The notes beneath the pieces were generated by a model. The model was given only the letters and a program-made list of their open reading frames with translations, made no database searches and was not told the DNA's origin. DNA of 15,316 nucleotides from CAYMLL01 sp964390645 (GTDB lineage: Bacteria > Planctomycetota > UBA8108): NCBI GenBank assembly GCA_964390645.1, contig CAYMLL010000187.1, positions 1 through 15,316 on the forward strand, read 5' to 3'. This document shows, piece by piece, positions 7,206 to 14,385 of the stretch. Both the position numbers and the translations under genes were made by a program. Each line of letters starts with the position of its first letter. Position 1 is the stretch's first letter.

Positions 7206-8048
7206 TCGGGCCCGGGGTTCATGAACACGACCGCCCGCCTACGGAGACGCTTCGCGTCGCGTTCCTTCTCGGCATTCGCGGGCCCCTCCCTGCCACGCAG
7301 GCCGCCCACCCACAACGAACCTCGCTCCGCGAGGTCGGCGACCACGTTTCGCCTGGTCGACGCTCTTGTCCTTCTCATGGAAGAATGAGAGCGAGGAACG
7401 CCCTCTGTTCCTGGGGTCGACAGAGACGGGCCAAAGCAACACCACCGTATCCGTCCTCACGTACAGCACGTTGTTGCTTGCGTGGGGAGCCGCCAGCGCG
7501 GTCTCGTAAGGTCCCGAGACATCGAGGCGGCCCGGACAGGGGCCACTCTGGCTCGATCTCCCTCGCCCGACGCGTTGCCGTATTCGAACGCGGAGACGAC
7601 TTGCGCACGAATCGACGTACGCGCCCCGCCCGGAACGACAGCACGACACCCGATGACGGTGAAACTCCTCGAGAAACAACGCATGGCACACGTTCCCTTG
7701 GTCGTCTGCGGAGTCGGCGGGGACTCGAACGCGCAGCCGGGATCAGGGCGTCACGCGCCCCGGCGCATTCGTTCTACCTGGCTGTGTCCCGAGGAGCCGA
7801 TCGATAACCAGAAAACCGAGCTGCTCGTGTACTGACGGGGAGCGTCGACGTGGATCGTGACTCCGCGACGCCACGTCGAGCCTCCCCCACCGCACCGCCT
7901 TGTTCCGACTTCACCGGGGGAGAGGCTCCCGCCCCTTCGCTCGCGCCACCTGCCGTGGAGTCTCGATCCTGATTCACCCTGATCGACCCCGGTCGAGTCC
8001 GCCTCGTCGTGGAGGTTGCCGGTCGTTCCAGCTCCTGGACAGGACGGG
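7206..8048. other. Long gene-poor stretch between convergent genes
   Basis: No gene can be named in these 843 bases. On the minus strand, pieces at about 7420-7680 look partly protein-like in changing frames (for example IRAQVVSAFEYGNASGEG and then NNVLYVRTDTVVLLWPVSV), which suggests a decayed gene, but I cannot assign a family. The strong hairpin at 7837-7887 and a 14-base palindrome at 7983-7996 (TCGACC, CC, GGTCGA) lie in its right half. Confidence 0.45.
7837..7887. terminator. Long bipartite hairpin, possible two-way terminator
   Basis: The inner stem TCGACGTGG (7845-7853) pairs perfectly with CCACGTCGA (7871-7879). After a 2-by-2 mismatch an outer stem GGGGAG (7837-7842) pairs with CTCCCC (7882-7887). 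The loop is 17 bases. It lies between convergent genes, which suits a bidirectional terminator, but neither side has a T run. Confidence 0.4.
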
Positions 8049-9431
8049 TTACATGCGGCGCGCTGCCTTGCTCGGGCCGCGCACGGCGATCCAGGCGACG
8101 AAGAGGACGGCGACGGAGACGAGTCCGGCGGTGAGGCCCCACCAGATACCGCGCAGTCCGAGGCCCAGACCCCAGTCGAACGCGAGCCAGGCGGTCAGCG
8201 GCAGCATGAGCAGGTAATAGCCGACGAAGTTGATCACCGCGGCGGGGCGCGTGGTGCCCATCCCGCGCAGCACGCCGCAGGCCACCACTTGCAGCCCGTC
8301 GGACACCTGGAAGGCGGCCGCGATGGGCAGGATGCCGGCGGCGAGGGCGATCACTGCGGGACCGGAGAGGTCATCGACATCGATGAAGATGGCCGGCAGT
8401 TGCTCGCGGAAGAGCAGGAACGCGGCGCTCGCGCACATCATCACGAATCCACCCAGGCCGATGCTCGTCCACGCCGAGCGCTGAGCGCCATCGAGGTCGC
8501 CGGCACCGACGAGGTTGCCGACGCGGGTGGAGGCAGCCACGGAGATGCCGAGCGGCATCATGAACGTGAACGCGCACATCTTGAGGACGATGCCGTGGGC
8601 GGCGATGCCGTGGGAGGTGTCATCGACGGCGCCGAGCTGTCCGGCCCACAGCGTCGTGAAGTTGAAGGCCCAGATCTCCAGCCCGATGTGGAGAGCGACC
8701 GGAATTCCGTTGCTCAGGACCGCCCCCAACCCGCGCAGCTCGAAGGAAGCACGGCTCCACGGCACCCACGCCTCGCGGTGCAGACCCGCGGTCACAATCA
8801 TACCCAGCAGCGCCAGCATCATGAACACACGCGTCAATCCCGTGGCGATGCCGGCCCCGGCGACGCCCAGCGAAGGCACGCCGAGGTGCCCGTAGATGAA
8901 CACCCAGTTGAAGAAAACATTGGCGAGATTGGCGAGCACGATGACCAGCAGCGCAGGGCGCACCAGCGTGCGTCCCTGCAGGTAGTGGCGCATGGTCATG
9001 AAGATCAGGAAAGGCACGGTGCTGAACGCCTGCGCGCGGCAGTAGTCGGCACCGCCCGCCGCCACCTCCGGGTCCTGACCAGCGGCGAGCAGCACTGGCT
9101 CGGCAAACCACCAGGCCACGGACACGACCGCGCCCGCCGCGACCGCCAGCACGACACCTTGTTGCAGGGCGAGCCCGGCGCGATCGCCCTTTCCGGCGCC
9201 GTGGGCCTGGGCGACGATGGGGTCGATACCCATCACCACACCGATGCCGACGATCAGCACACCGAAAGCCCAGGTACTGCCGGCCACCACCTGACTCAGC
9301 GCGCCCGGGCCGAGTACACCGCCGATCATCACCATGTCTACGATCTGCATGCCGACCACGCCGAGCTGCGTGAACACGACGGGCAATGCAAGGCGGGTGA
9401 TGGAACGGATCTCGGATTCTCGCGTGGTCAT
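8049..9431 (-). CDS. MATE-family multidrug/sodium antiporter
   Basis: This 460-residue protein starts at ATG 9431 with a close GAGG upstream and ends with TAA. Its length and about twelve hydrophobic helices fit the NorM/DinF-like MATE transporters, which export cationic drugs and other compounds in exchange for Na+ or H+ across the inner membrane. Diagnostic stretches are ITRLALPVVFTQLGVVGMQI in helix 1, MVMIGGVLGPGALS, and the conserved GIDPIVAQAHGAGKGD loop of the N-half. The C-half carries the matching SVAASTRVGNLVGAGD repeat, then FQVSDGLQVVACGVLRGMG and GIWWGLTAGL. Both MatE halves are complete with no frame break. It is the last of the run of minus-strand genes, 518 bases from the sulfatase, so probably transcribed on its own. 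The substrate cannot be told from sequence. Confidence 0.96.
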   Translation of the reverse strand: MTTRESEIRSITRLALPVVFTQLGVVGMQIVDMVMIGGVLGPGALSQVVAGSTWAFGVLIVGIGVVMGIDPIVAQAHGAGKGDRAGLALQQGVVLAVAAGAVVSVAWWFAEPVLLAAGQDPEVAAGGADYCRAQAFSTVPFLIFMTMRHYLQGRTLVRPALLVIVLANLANVFFNWVFIYGHLGVPSLGVAGAGIATGLTRVFMMLALLGMIVTAGLHREAWVPWSRASFELRGLGAVLSNGIPVALHIGLEIWAFNFTTLWAGQLGAVDDTSHGIAAHGIVLKMCAFTFMMPLGISVAASTRVGNLVGAGDLDGAQRSAWTSIGLGGFVMMCASAAFLLFREQLPAIFIDVDDLSGPAVIALAAGILPIAAAFQVSDGLQVVACGVLRGMGTTRPAAVINFVGYYLLMLPLTAWLAFDWGLGLGLRGIWWGLTAGLVSVAVLFVAWIAVRGPSKAARRM

Positions 9432-9804
9432 GTCCTCGCCCGCTCGGGTTGCAGCTCAGGCCTGGCCCCGGGTAGCGCCGCGGGCTCACCAGACTCGCCT
9501 TCCAACCCTACCGGGGGGCACAGGCTGCATTCATCCGGAGCGATTCGCAAGCCTTGCTGGAAGACGTAGTTCAGATTTCAGCCCGCAGCGTGTCCACGAC
9601 CGCCATGTCCATCGTCGAGACAAGAAGTACCGTAGGTGCTCGAAACCCGACCGGACAGCCCGCGATCACGAACACTCACGCGTATCCATGCTGCCGACAG
9701 CGACCGAGGCCTTCTTCTTGACGACTCCGCTCAGCGACTGCCGGATACCGACTCCCGCCACGGTCGTCCCGGCGGCGTAGTAACAGCTGCTGACGGAAGC
9801 ACCC
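9432..9804. other. Decayed sequence between the MATE gene and the sulfatase relic
   Basis: No intact gene is seen. Minus-strand frames contain scattered protein-like pieces, such as GTTVAGVGIRQSLSGVVKKK (about 9680-9780) and YVFQQGLRIAPDE (near 9540-9580, TPR-like), each ended quickly by stops. They suggest a gene relic but do not identify one. Confidence 0.4.
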
Positions 9805-9938
9805 GGACGTGATCAACAGCACGTTGGGCTTGTCGCCTCGTCACCCGTCGAGACCGAGGATCCGACCAAGCAGCGCAGAAGAAACGGAAGAAACGATCCA
9901 GAGCAAGGACGAATCATGCATCCGGTCTCGTTGGTCAT
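9805..9938 (-). pseudogene. Second sulfatase, 5' end only, frameshifted
   Basis: ATG 9938 lies 10 bases after the stop of the upstream sulfatase (TGA 9951-9949), with GAGGAG overlapping that stop at good spacing, so the two were an operon. The frame gives a signal-like segment (SGSFLPFLLRCLVGSSVS) and ends at TGA 9813, 41 codons long. In the next frame, at 9834-9805, the sequence reads DKPNVLLITS, the typical first beta strand of S1 sulfatases just after the signal peptide. The Asp pair and Cys motif that should follow are missing. This fits a sulfatase gene reduced to its start. The assignment rests on a short motif. Confidence 0.5.
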
Positions 9939-9948
9939 GCCGGGCTCC

Positions 9949-11496
9949 TCACTCGATTCTCGCCTGACGAGCGTGACGAGCTGATTCTGCCTCCCACAAC
10001 GCGGCAAGCTCCTCGACTTTCTTCGGCATCATCCTTGCGAGGTCCTGCAGTTCCAGCGGATCCTTCTTCAGACTGTAGAGCTCCCACTTGAATCTGCTCC
10101 CTTTCTTCCTTGCGACGATCTTCCAGTCGCCATGACGCAGCGCGCGTCCTCGTGCATGATCAAAGAACATGGACTGACGCCCGGCGTGATCTTCACGACC
10201 GAAGGCCGCTGCGAAGGACTCGCCGTCCATCTTGATTCGCTGGTCAGCCGCCGGAGTCTTCGTGACCTCGAGCACGGTCGGCATGATGTCAATCAAATGC
10301 GAGACGCCTCGAACCAGGGCGCCCTCACGTTCGATTCCCTTCGGCCAGTGAGCGATCATCGAGGTTCGGATTCCGCCTTCGTGGTCGAACTGCTTGAAAT
10401 AACGGTACGGTGTATTCGAGGCGTTTGCCCAGCCGTACCCGTAACTCTGATAGGTGTCTTCGGGACCGGGCATGATCTCGGGGAGATTTCCCGGGCGCAT
10501 CTTTCGACCACCCCGAGTCATCTTCGGCAAGTAATCGCCCCTTCGATTCGGCGCGTATTCGACATGACATCCGCCATTGTCGATGGTGAAGAAGACCAGC
10601 GTGTTCTCAAGACGCTTCGTCTCCTCCAGCGCGTCGACAATCCGGCCGATGCCGGCATCCATGACCGTGATCTGGGCGGCGTAGACTTCCATGCGTCGCT
10701 GCTGCCATTCCTTGTGCTCGACGTCTTTCCATGCAGGCACTTTCGAATGCCGCGGCGATACCGGGGTGTCCGGCGGCACGATCCCCATGCGTTTCATGCA
10801 TGCCAATCGCTGCTCCCGGATCTTATCCCAGCCCATCGCATACTTGCCTTTGTACCCGGCGATGTCCTTTTCTCGGGCATGCAAGGGCCAGTGAGCGGCG
10901 GTGTAGGCGACTGATAGAAACAACGGCTTGTCGACCGTTGCCTCGCGAATCATCCGGACGGCTTCGTCGCTGATCGCATCGGTGAAGTAGTAATCGGGAT
11001 TATCAATGGCTTCCTGCTCGACGTTCTCCCGGTTCCGAGTCAGATGAGCCGGGGCGAAGAAGCTCGATGCCCCTCCGAGGATTCCGTAGAACTCGTCAAA
11101 ACCACGATCAGCCGGAAACACGTGATACGGCTTCCCGGCAAGATGCCACTTGCCGGACATCCGCGTCTGATATCCACTCCGTCGCAACGCTTCGGGCAAC
11201 GTCTCACAGCGCTCGTGCACCGCGCCCTTGACCATCGAAGTCCTGTGGTAGACGCCGGTCAGCAACGCGGCCCGAGAGACCCAGCACATGTTCTCGCTGT
11301 AGAAGTTCGTGAAACGCAGACCGTTGCCGGCGAGTCGATCGAGGTGCGGCGTGCGAATCTCGCCACCAAAGGACCCGATGTCCGAATAGCCCATGTCGTC
11401 GGCCATGATGAGAACGACATCCGGCCGGTCGGCCGCGCCGGCAATTGAATGGCCGGCAAGCAGGGACAGAACAACTGCGATCGACGTCTTCTTCAT
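9949..11496 (-). CDS. Secreted S1-family sulfatase (arylsulfatase A-like)
   Basis: The protein is 515 residues from ATG 11496, preferred over the 33-codon longer frame because MKKTSIAVVLSLLAGHSIAG followed by AA is a good signal peptide and the mature start DRPDVVLIMADDMGYSDIG is the classic sulfatase N-terminus. Metal-binding Asp pair D33-D34 is present, as are the SGKWHLAGKP motif and FFTIDNGG (the Asp/Asn that complete the calcium site). The formylglycine site reads C71-W-V-S-R-A-A-L-L-T-G, where most sulfatases have C-x-P/A-x-R. The C-terminal subdomain (HDWK-like HGDWKIV, WELYSLKKDPLELQDLA) is complete. Sulfatases remove sulfate esters from polysaccharides in the periplasm or outside. 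The start overlaps the end of the sialate O-acetylesterase relic (ATGA). Confidence 0.95.
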   Translation of the reverse strand: MKKTSIAVVLSLLAGHSIAGAADRPDVVLIMADDMGYSDIGSFGGEIRTPHLDRLAGNGLRFTNFYSENMCWVSRAALLTGVYHRTSMVKGAVHERCETLPEALRRSGYQTRMSGKWHLAGKPYHVFPADRGFDEFYGILGGASSFFAPAHLTRNRENVEQEAIDNPDYYFTDAISDEAVRMIREATVDKPLFLSVAYTAAHWPLHAREKDIAGYKGKYAMGWDKIREQRLACMKRMGIVPPDTPVSPRHSKVPAWKDVEHKEWQQRRMEVYAAQITVMDAGIGRIVDALEETKRLENTLVFFTIDNGGCHVEYAPNRRGDYLPKMTRGGRKMRPGNLPEIMPGPEDTYQSYGYGWANASNTPYRYFKQFDHEGGIRTSMIAHWPKGIEREGALVRGVSHLIDIMPTVLEVTKTPAADQRIKMDGESFAAAFGREDHAGRQSMFFDHARGRALRHGDWKIVARKKGSRFKWELYSLKKDPLELQDLARMMPKKVEELAALWEAESARHARQARIE

Positions 11497-12013
11497 GTTG
11501 ATTGCGCTCGAAGCCTCGACAGTTGATGAAATTGCACACGCCGACCGACCCGGAGAGCGAGGCTTCCGCGCAGTCGAACCCGTGAGGGCAAACATGCTCC
11601 CTGTTCCTTCTTGTCGAGGAGCTCCATCAGCGCCCGGTCCAGGGCGTCGCCGACAAGCAGACTGGTTTCCGCGTTGCGGTTGTAGTGGTAGCCCTGGTTG
11701 GCTGGAGACTTCTCGACGCTGCGCCAGGAGTCCCGAGTATCAACACTCTTTACCCTCCCGGTGAGCTCGGGATGCTGCTGCGGGTCGCCCACCGCCAACC
11801 GCGCTTCGAGAATCTCCGGATAGCGGTCGCCCATCTGGAGGTGACGAGTAACCACCAGAGGTTGCACCGCATGCCGGCATCCTGAAACCGTCGACGGACA
11901 AAATCCAGGAACTTACGATCCGCTGGTTGAGACGGCCTGCGTTCCTGGGCGACGTCCGGCAAGACGCCAGGACGTGTTGAATCTGACGCACGGCTTCCGT
12001 CGGGGAGGCGCAC
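11493..12013 (-). pseudogene. Sialate O-acetylesterase (SASA/GDSL-like) remnant, frameshifted C-terminal part
   Basis: The frame ending at TGA 11495-11493 contains MGDRYPEILEARLAVGD, then TGRVKSVDTRDSWRSVE, then PANQGYHYNRNAETSLLVGD. This is the C-terminal end of planctomycete SASA-domain carbohydrate esterases, including the GYHY histidine of the catalytic site. Upstream of about 11850 the likeness moves to another frame (RKFLDFVRRRFQDAGM, then WWLLVT), which shows a frameshift. The N-terminal block with the catalytic Ser (GQSN-like) is not found. The family removes acetyl groups from polysaccharides and is often next to sulfatases. A tail of about 37 odd residues runs to the ATGA overlap with the sulfatase start, so translation coupling was or is possible. 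Confidence 0.6.
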
Positions 12014-12093
12014 CTCCGCAGATTGCGCTCATGCCACCCGCGGGTGCTTGCGGGCCGCGGGTTTCCAGACGACTCGCTGGTGGCATACGCCGC

Positions 12094-12252
12094 CAGCTCG
12101 ACTTCACCGCGATCACCGACGAGGGCCTGAGGCACCTCGAGGGGTTGACGGAGCTTCGCCTCCTGAGATTTCTCCGCGGCCGGATCGGCCGCGGGGCGCG
12201 CGAGAGGCTGGAGGTGGCGATCACGGGGCTGACGATCGACCGTGAAGAGTGA
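12094..12252 (+). pseudogene. Leucine-rich-repeat protein, C-terminal relic
   Basis: The plus frame reads FTAITDEGLRHLEGLTELRL, then a weaker unit, and ends in LTIDREE with TGA 12250. The TDEGLRHLEGLTELR pattern is the repeat unit of the bacterial leucine-rich-repeat proteins common in planctomycetes, and endings like this are typical for them. Only one good repeat remains. The part upstream is in no recognisable frame and meets the oppositely oriented esterase remnant near 12013, so this is a fragment joined by rearrangement or left by decay. Confidence 0.45.
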
Positions 12253-12623
12253 GGACGCCGCCATCATCTCGGCCGTCAACTCAGGTTCTATCACCGCCAG
12301 GTAGACCGAACTTCAACACCTCGGCGATAACCGCGCCGGAGGTGTGCCTGCACATCCGAACAGTCCGCCGCCCCGTGCCGGAAGCGACGAATCGTCGGGG
12401 CCCCGCCGGGTCGGGGACGCGCCGAAGACCCCTTCCGCCGGGGTCTGGACGCCGGTCGAATGGACGCACCGTACCGGACGTCGATGGTGTGGGCGGAGCA
12501 GCGAACCACAGACGCCGCCGGTGGTCGCGACCCTCTTCTCCGGCTCCACGGCCACGGTCGACGCCATCCCCACGCGCATGCGACCGACCGCGTAGATACA
12601 CCGGACGATGGAAGCGCCCGAAG
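12253..12623. other. Gene-free stretch left of hspQ
   Basis: Open frames exist on both strands but none has recognisable protein features. I see nothing else I can support. Confidence 0.4.
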
Positions 12624-12950
12624 TCATTGCAGGTCCGGAAAGCGAGCACCCTCTCGTCTCGTGTAGCGGCCGCCATGGAAGAACTCGAACATGACCTTGG
12701 TGAACGGGTGCACCACTTGCTCACCGCCACAATCATCCTCCAGGCTATCCTCGGCGGCGTAGGTCGTGTGCTCGCCGCCATGAACCAGGACGTGATACCA
12801 CGGTTGAGCACGGTCGGGCTGCGTCCGGTTGCTCTGGTACCAGTCGTCCGGGGCCCGGCACGACGGATCGCGCCCAGCCACGACACCACGGTAGCCGTAC
12901 CGTCGATGCTGAACAAGTTGACCGATCTCGAAGGAGTAGTTCCCAGCCAT
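12624..12950 (-). CDS. hspQ: HspQ/YccV-like protein (hemimethylated-DNA-binding family)
   Basis: This is a complete 108-residue protein from ATG 12950 to TGA 12624. It matches the YccV-like/HspQ family (105 residues in E. coli) over its whole length: FEIGQLVQHRRYGYRGVVAG, then PWYHVLVHGGEHTTYAAEDS, a Glu/Asp-rich link, HPFT and FEFFHGGRYTRR. In E. coli HspQ is a small heat-induced protein that binds hemimethylated DNA and acts as a specificity-enhancing factor for Lon protease. In this lineage its role is inferred. It stands alone on the minus strand, with gene-poor sequence on both sides. The dispersed element (copy B, 13041-13087) lies 91 bases upstream of its start. No strong ribosome binding site is visible; GAGG is present but about 11 bases away. 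Confidence 0.92.
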   Translation of the reverse strand: MAGNYSFEIGQLVQHRRYGYRGVVAGRDPSCRAPDDWYQSNRTQPDRAQPWYHVLVHGGEHTTYAAEDSLEDDCGGEQVVHPFTKVMFEFFHGGRYTRREGARFPDLQ

Positions 12951-13929
12951 GAGCTGATCGCCTCGATGAAATTCTGTCCATTCCGTACTCGCAACCGGCG
13001 TCGTCGAGACAAGTAATCTTGCCCCGGCTCCCTCCTGAACCCCGTCTGGTCAAGATACTGGAACGCGTGGAACCCGGCCACGTTCTGGTGCTGTCCACGA
13101 GAACATCCGGGGGACGTTTCGACGGAACTCCGTCCCTGCGCTCCGTTTTCTCCGTCGCCGCAACCCGGTAGCGCATCGCGCACCGACCAGGACGAACTCG
13201 ACGAGGATCACGGTCAGAATCACTTGCTACTCCAGGCGGGCGTCGAGACCCGTGGAATTCGCGCTCCGTAGTTCGTGGCGGTGTCACGTCCCTCGAAATG
13301 TCGCTCGAGCGGTCCGGGAGGCGGACGTCGGTGGTGTGGGCGAAGCGGTCGCACGATCGGGCGCTTCCCGAACCGGCCGGCGCGTGGCGATGACGAGGAC
13401 GCCGGTCACGCCGCGAGTGTTCCACGCTCGCGGCTTCGCCCCGGGTGGCTGGCGATCTTCCGGCTTCTGACAGCCGCTTCGAGACGCGGACCCGACGACG
13501 AGATCTCGTCGCGTCGACGACATATCGACCCCACCAGCCCCTGTCCTCCACCCCCCCGCACACACATAAGCCCTGCATCCAGAGTCGGTTAGCGAGGACT
13601 CTCTCGAGACAAGGTGATGACTGGAACGCCGTGTGCGGGGCGATGTGGAAAGTCGCTTCGAGGGAAGCTCGCGCCTCGAGGAGATTCACCCGATCCTCCG
13701 GCCTCGAGATGCCGTCCTCGCCCAGGTGGGGCCAGACGGCGCTGACCGTACTCGACGCCGGAGCCGCGGTGAAATCATGGGTCACGCGATTCTCGTGTTG
13801 CCGCCCTGTCTGCGGAAGCTCCAAGTCCGTCAGAGGATCATTCCCGAGGAGCTTCTCCGGGAAGCCGGCGCTGCCGGGCGATTCCCGAACGATGAACCAG
13901 ACTTTCGTAATCGAAGCAGCGGAAACGTC
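12951..13929. other. Long gene-poor stretch upstream of hspQ
   Basis: These 979 bases hold no recognisable gene. Copy B of the dispersed element is at 13041-13087. A short minus-strand frame at 13223-13050 has GGAG 6 bases before its GTG and begins with a hydrophobic run (ILTVILVEFVLVG) before turning Arg-rich and ending inside the repeat. It may be a leftover signal or membrane segment. Frames in 13300-13900 look random. Confidence 0.4.
13041..13087 (-). repeat. Dispersed repeat, copy B (NVAGF element)
   Basis: This copy matches 4907-4953 at 36 of 47 positions without gaps. The minus-strand reading NVAGFHAFQYLDQTG parallels NVAGFNACEYSDHTG in copy A. It lies 91 bases upstream of the hspQ start, in the same relative orientation as copy A to its downstream gene. 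Confidence 0.5.
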
Positions 13930-14031
13930 ATGATGACCACACGGGAATGGAAGCTGCTGCCGAGACTGCGGCTCGGAATCGTCCTGAGCCTGTCGATATC
14001 TTTGCCGGGAAGCAACCAGGCCTTCGCATAA
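13930..14031 (+). pseudogene. Orphan signal-peptide ORF (33 codons)
   Basis: ATG 13930 (or 13933) begins a textbook signal peptide: a basic N-region (TREWKLLPRLRLG), a hydrophobic core (IVLSLSISLPG) and SNQAFA as a cleavage site. TAA follows directly after AFA at 14029, where a mature protein should begin. No domain is recognisable downstream in any frame until 14500. The likeliest reading is the front end of a secreted protein gene whose body has been lost; a chance frame is possible. Confidence 0.35.
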
Positions 14032-14330
14032 TCGAGCGGCCCCCTCTCACCGGTCCGACACGGATCAGCGGCGCGGGACCGGACGGCCAGACAGGCGCCA
14101 TCTTCGTCCGTGGTATCGCGAGCGTCGTGGTCGACAACGCGACGGGCACATGCTCCTCGGGCCTGATCAGTTCCTGTCGCAGAATGCTCGGCGAGCCAAT
14201 CCGAGTGATCGCGACAGAGACGAGCCTTGTACGAAAAAAGCGCACTCACGCTCCTCCGACATCACGACACCAACGAAGGAAGAGAATGCGCCTGAAGTCA
14301 GTGAAGAGAGTAGGTTAACACCCGCAAGCG
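14032..14330. other. Uninterpreted stretch after the orphan signal peptide
   Basis: A plus-strand frame contains a stretch that could once have been coding (ISGAGPDGQTGAIFVRGIAS, about 14060-14120), but no family is recognised. Confidence 0.35.
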
Positions 14331-14350
14331 GTGGTCCCACCAAGGACCAC
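14331..14350 (+). promoter_or_regulatory. Leader hairpin before the cupredoxin gene
   Basis: GTGGTCC (14331-14337) pairs perfectly with GGACCAC (14344-14350) across a 6-base loop, ending 15 bases before the purine-rich ribosome binding site. It could be a structured leader or the terminator of something upstream; no T run follows. Confidence 0.35.
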
Positions 14351-14365
14351 AAACAACGAGAGGGA

Positions 14366-14374
14366 AGGAAGGAG
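14366..14374 (+). promoter_or_regulatory. Strong ribosome binding site (GGAAGGAG-type)
   Basis: AGGAAGGAG ends 7 bases before GTG 14382 and 5 before ATG 14380. ATG 14380 is followed at once by TGA, so GTG 14382 is the useful start, but its frame is one base off the signal peptide that follows. Confidence 0.6.
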
Positions 14375-14385
14375 TTTCCATGTGA

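Noticed and set aside
7708..7800. tRNA-like sequence on the minus strand (GGTAGAAC, a GGGGC/GCCCT stem with GTG in the loop, and GTTCGAGTCC)
   Set aside because: The T-stem does not pair, no acceptor stem matches, and spacing between the D-loop and T-loop motifs is about 13 bases too long. At best it is a relic; it is not an intact tRNA gene.
8016..9569. Long plus-strand open frame opposite the MATE gene
   Set aside because: It is antisense to a complete transporter and its His/Arg/Asp-rich product has no recognisable fold.
9600..9625. 13-base match TCGTCGAGACAAG shared with about 13004-13016
   Set aside because: About one exact match of this length is expected by chance in a window of this size, and the flanks do not align.
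12745..13824. Long minus-strand open frame upstream of and overlapping hspQ
   Set aside because: It runs out of frame through hspQ and is Arg-rich and low in hydrophobic residues. It looks like a GC-bias artefact.
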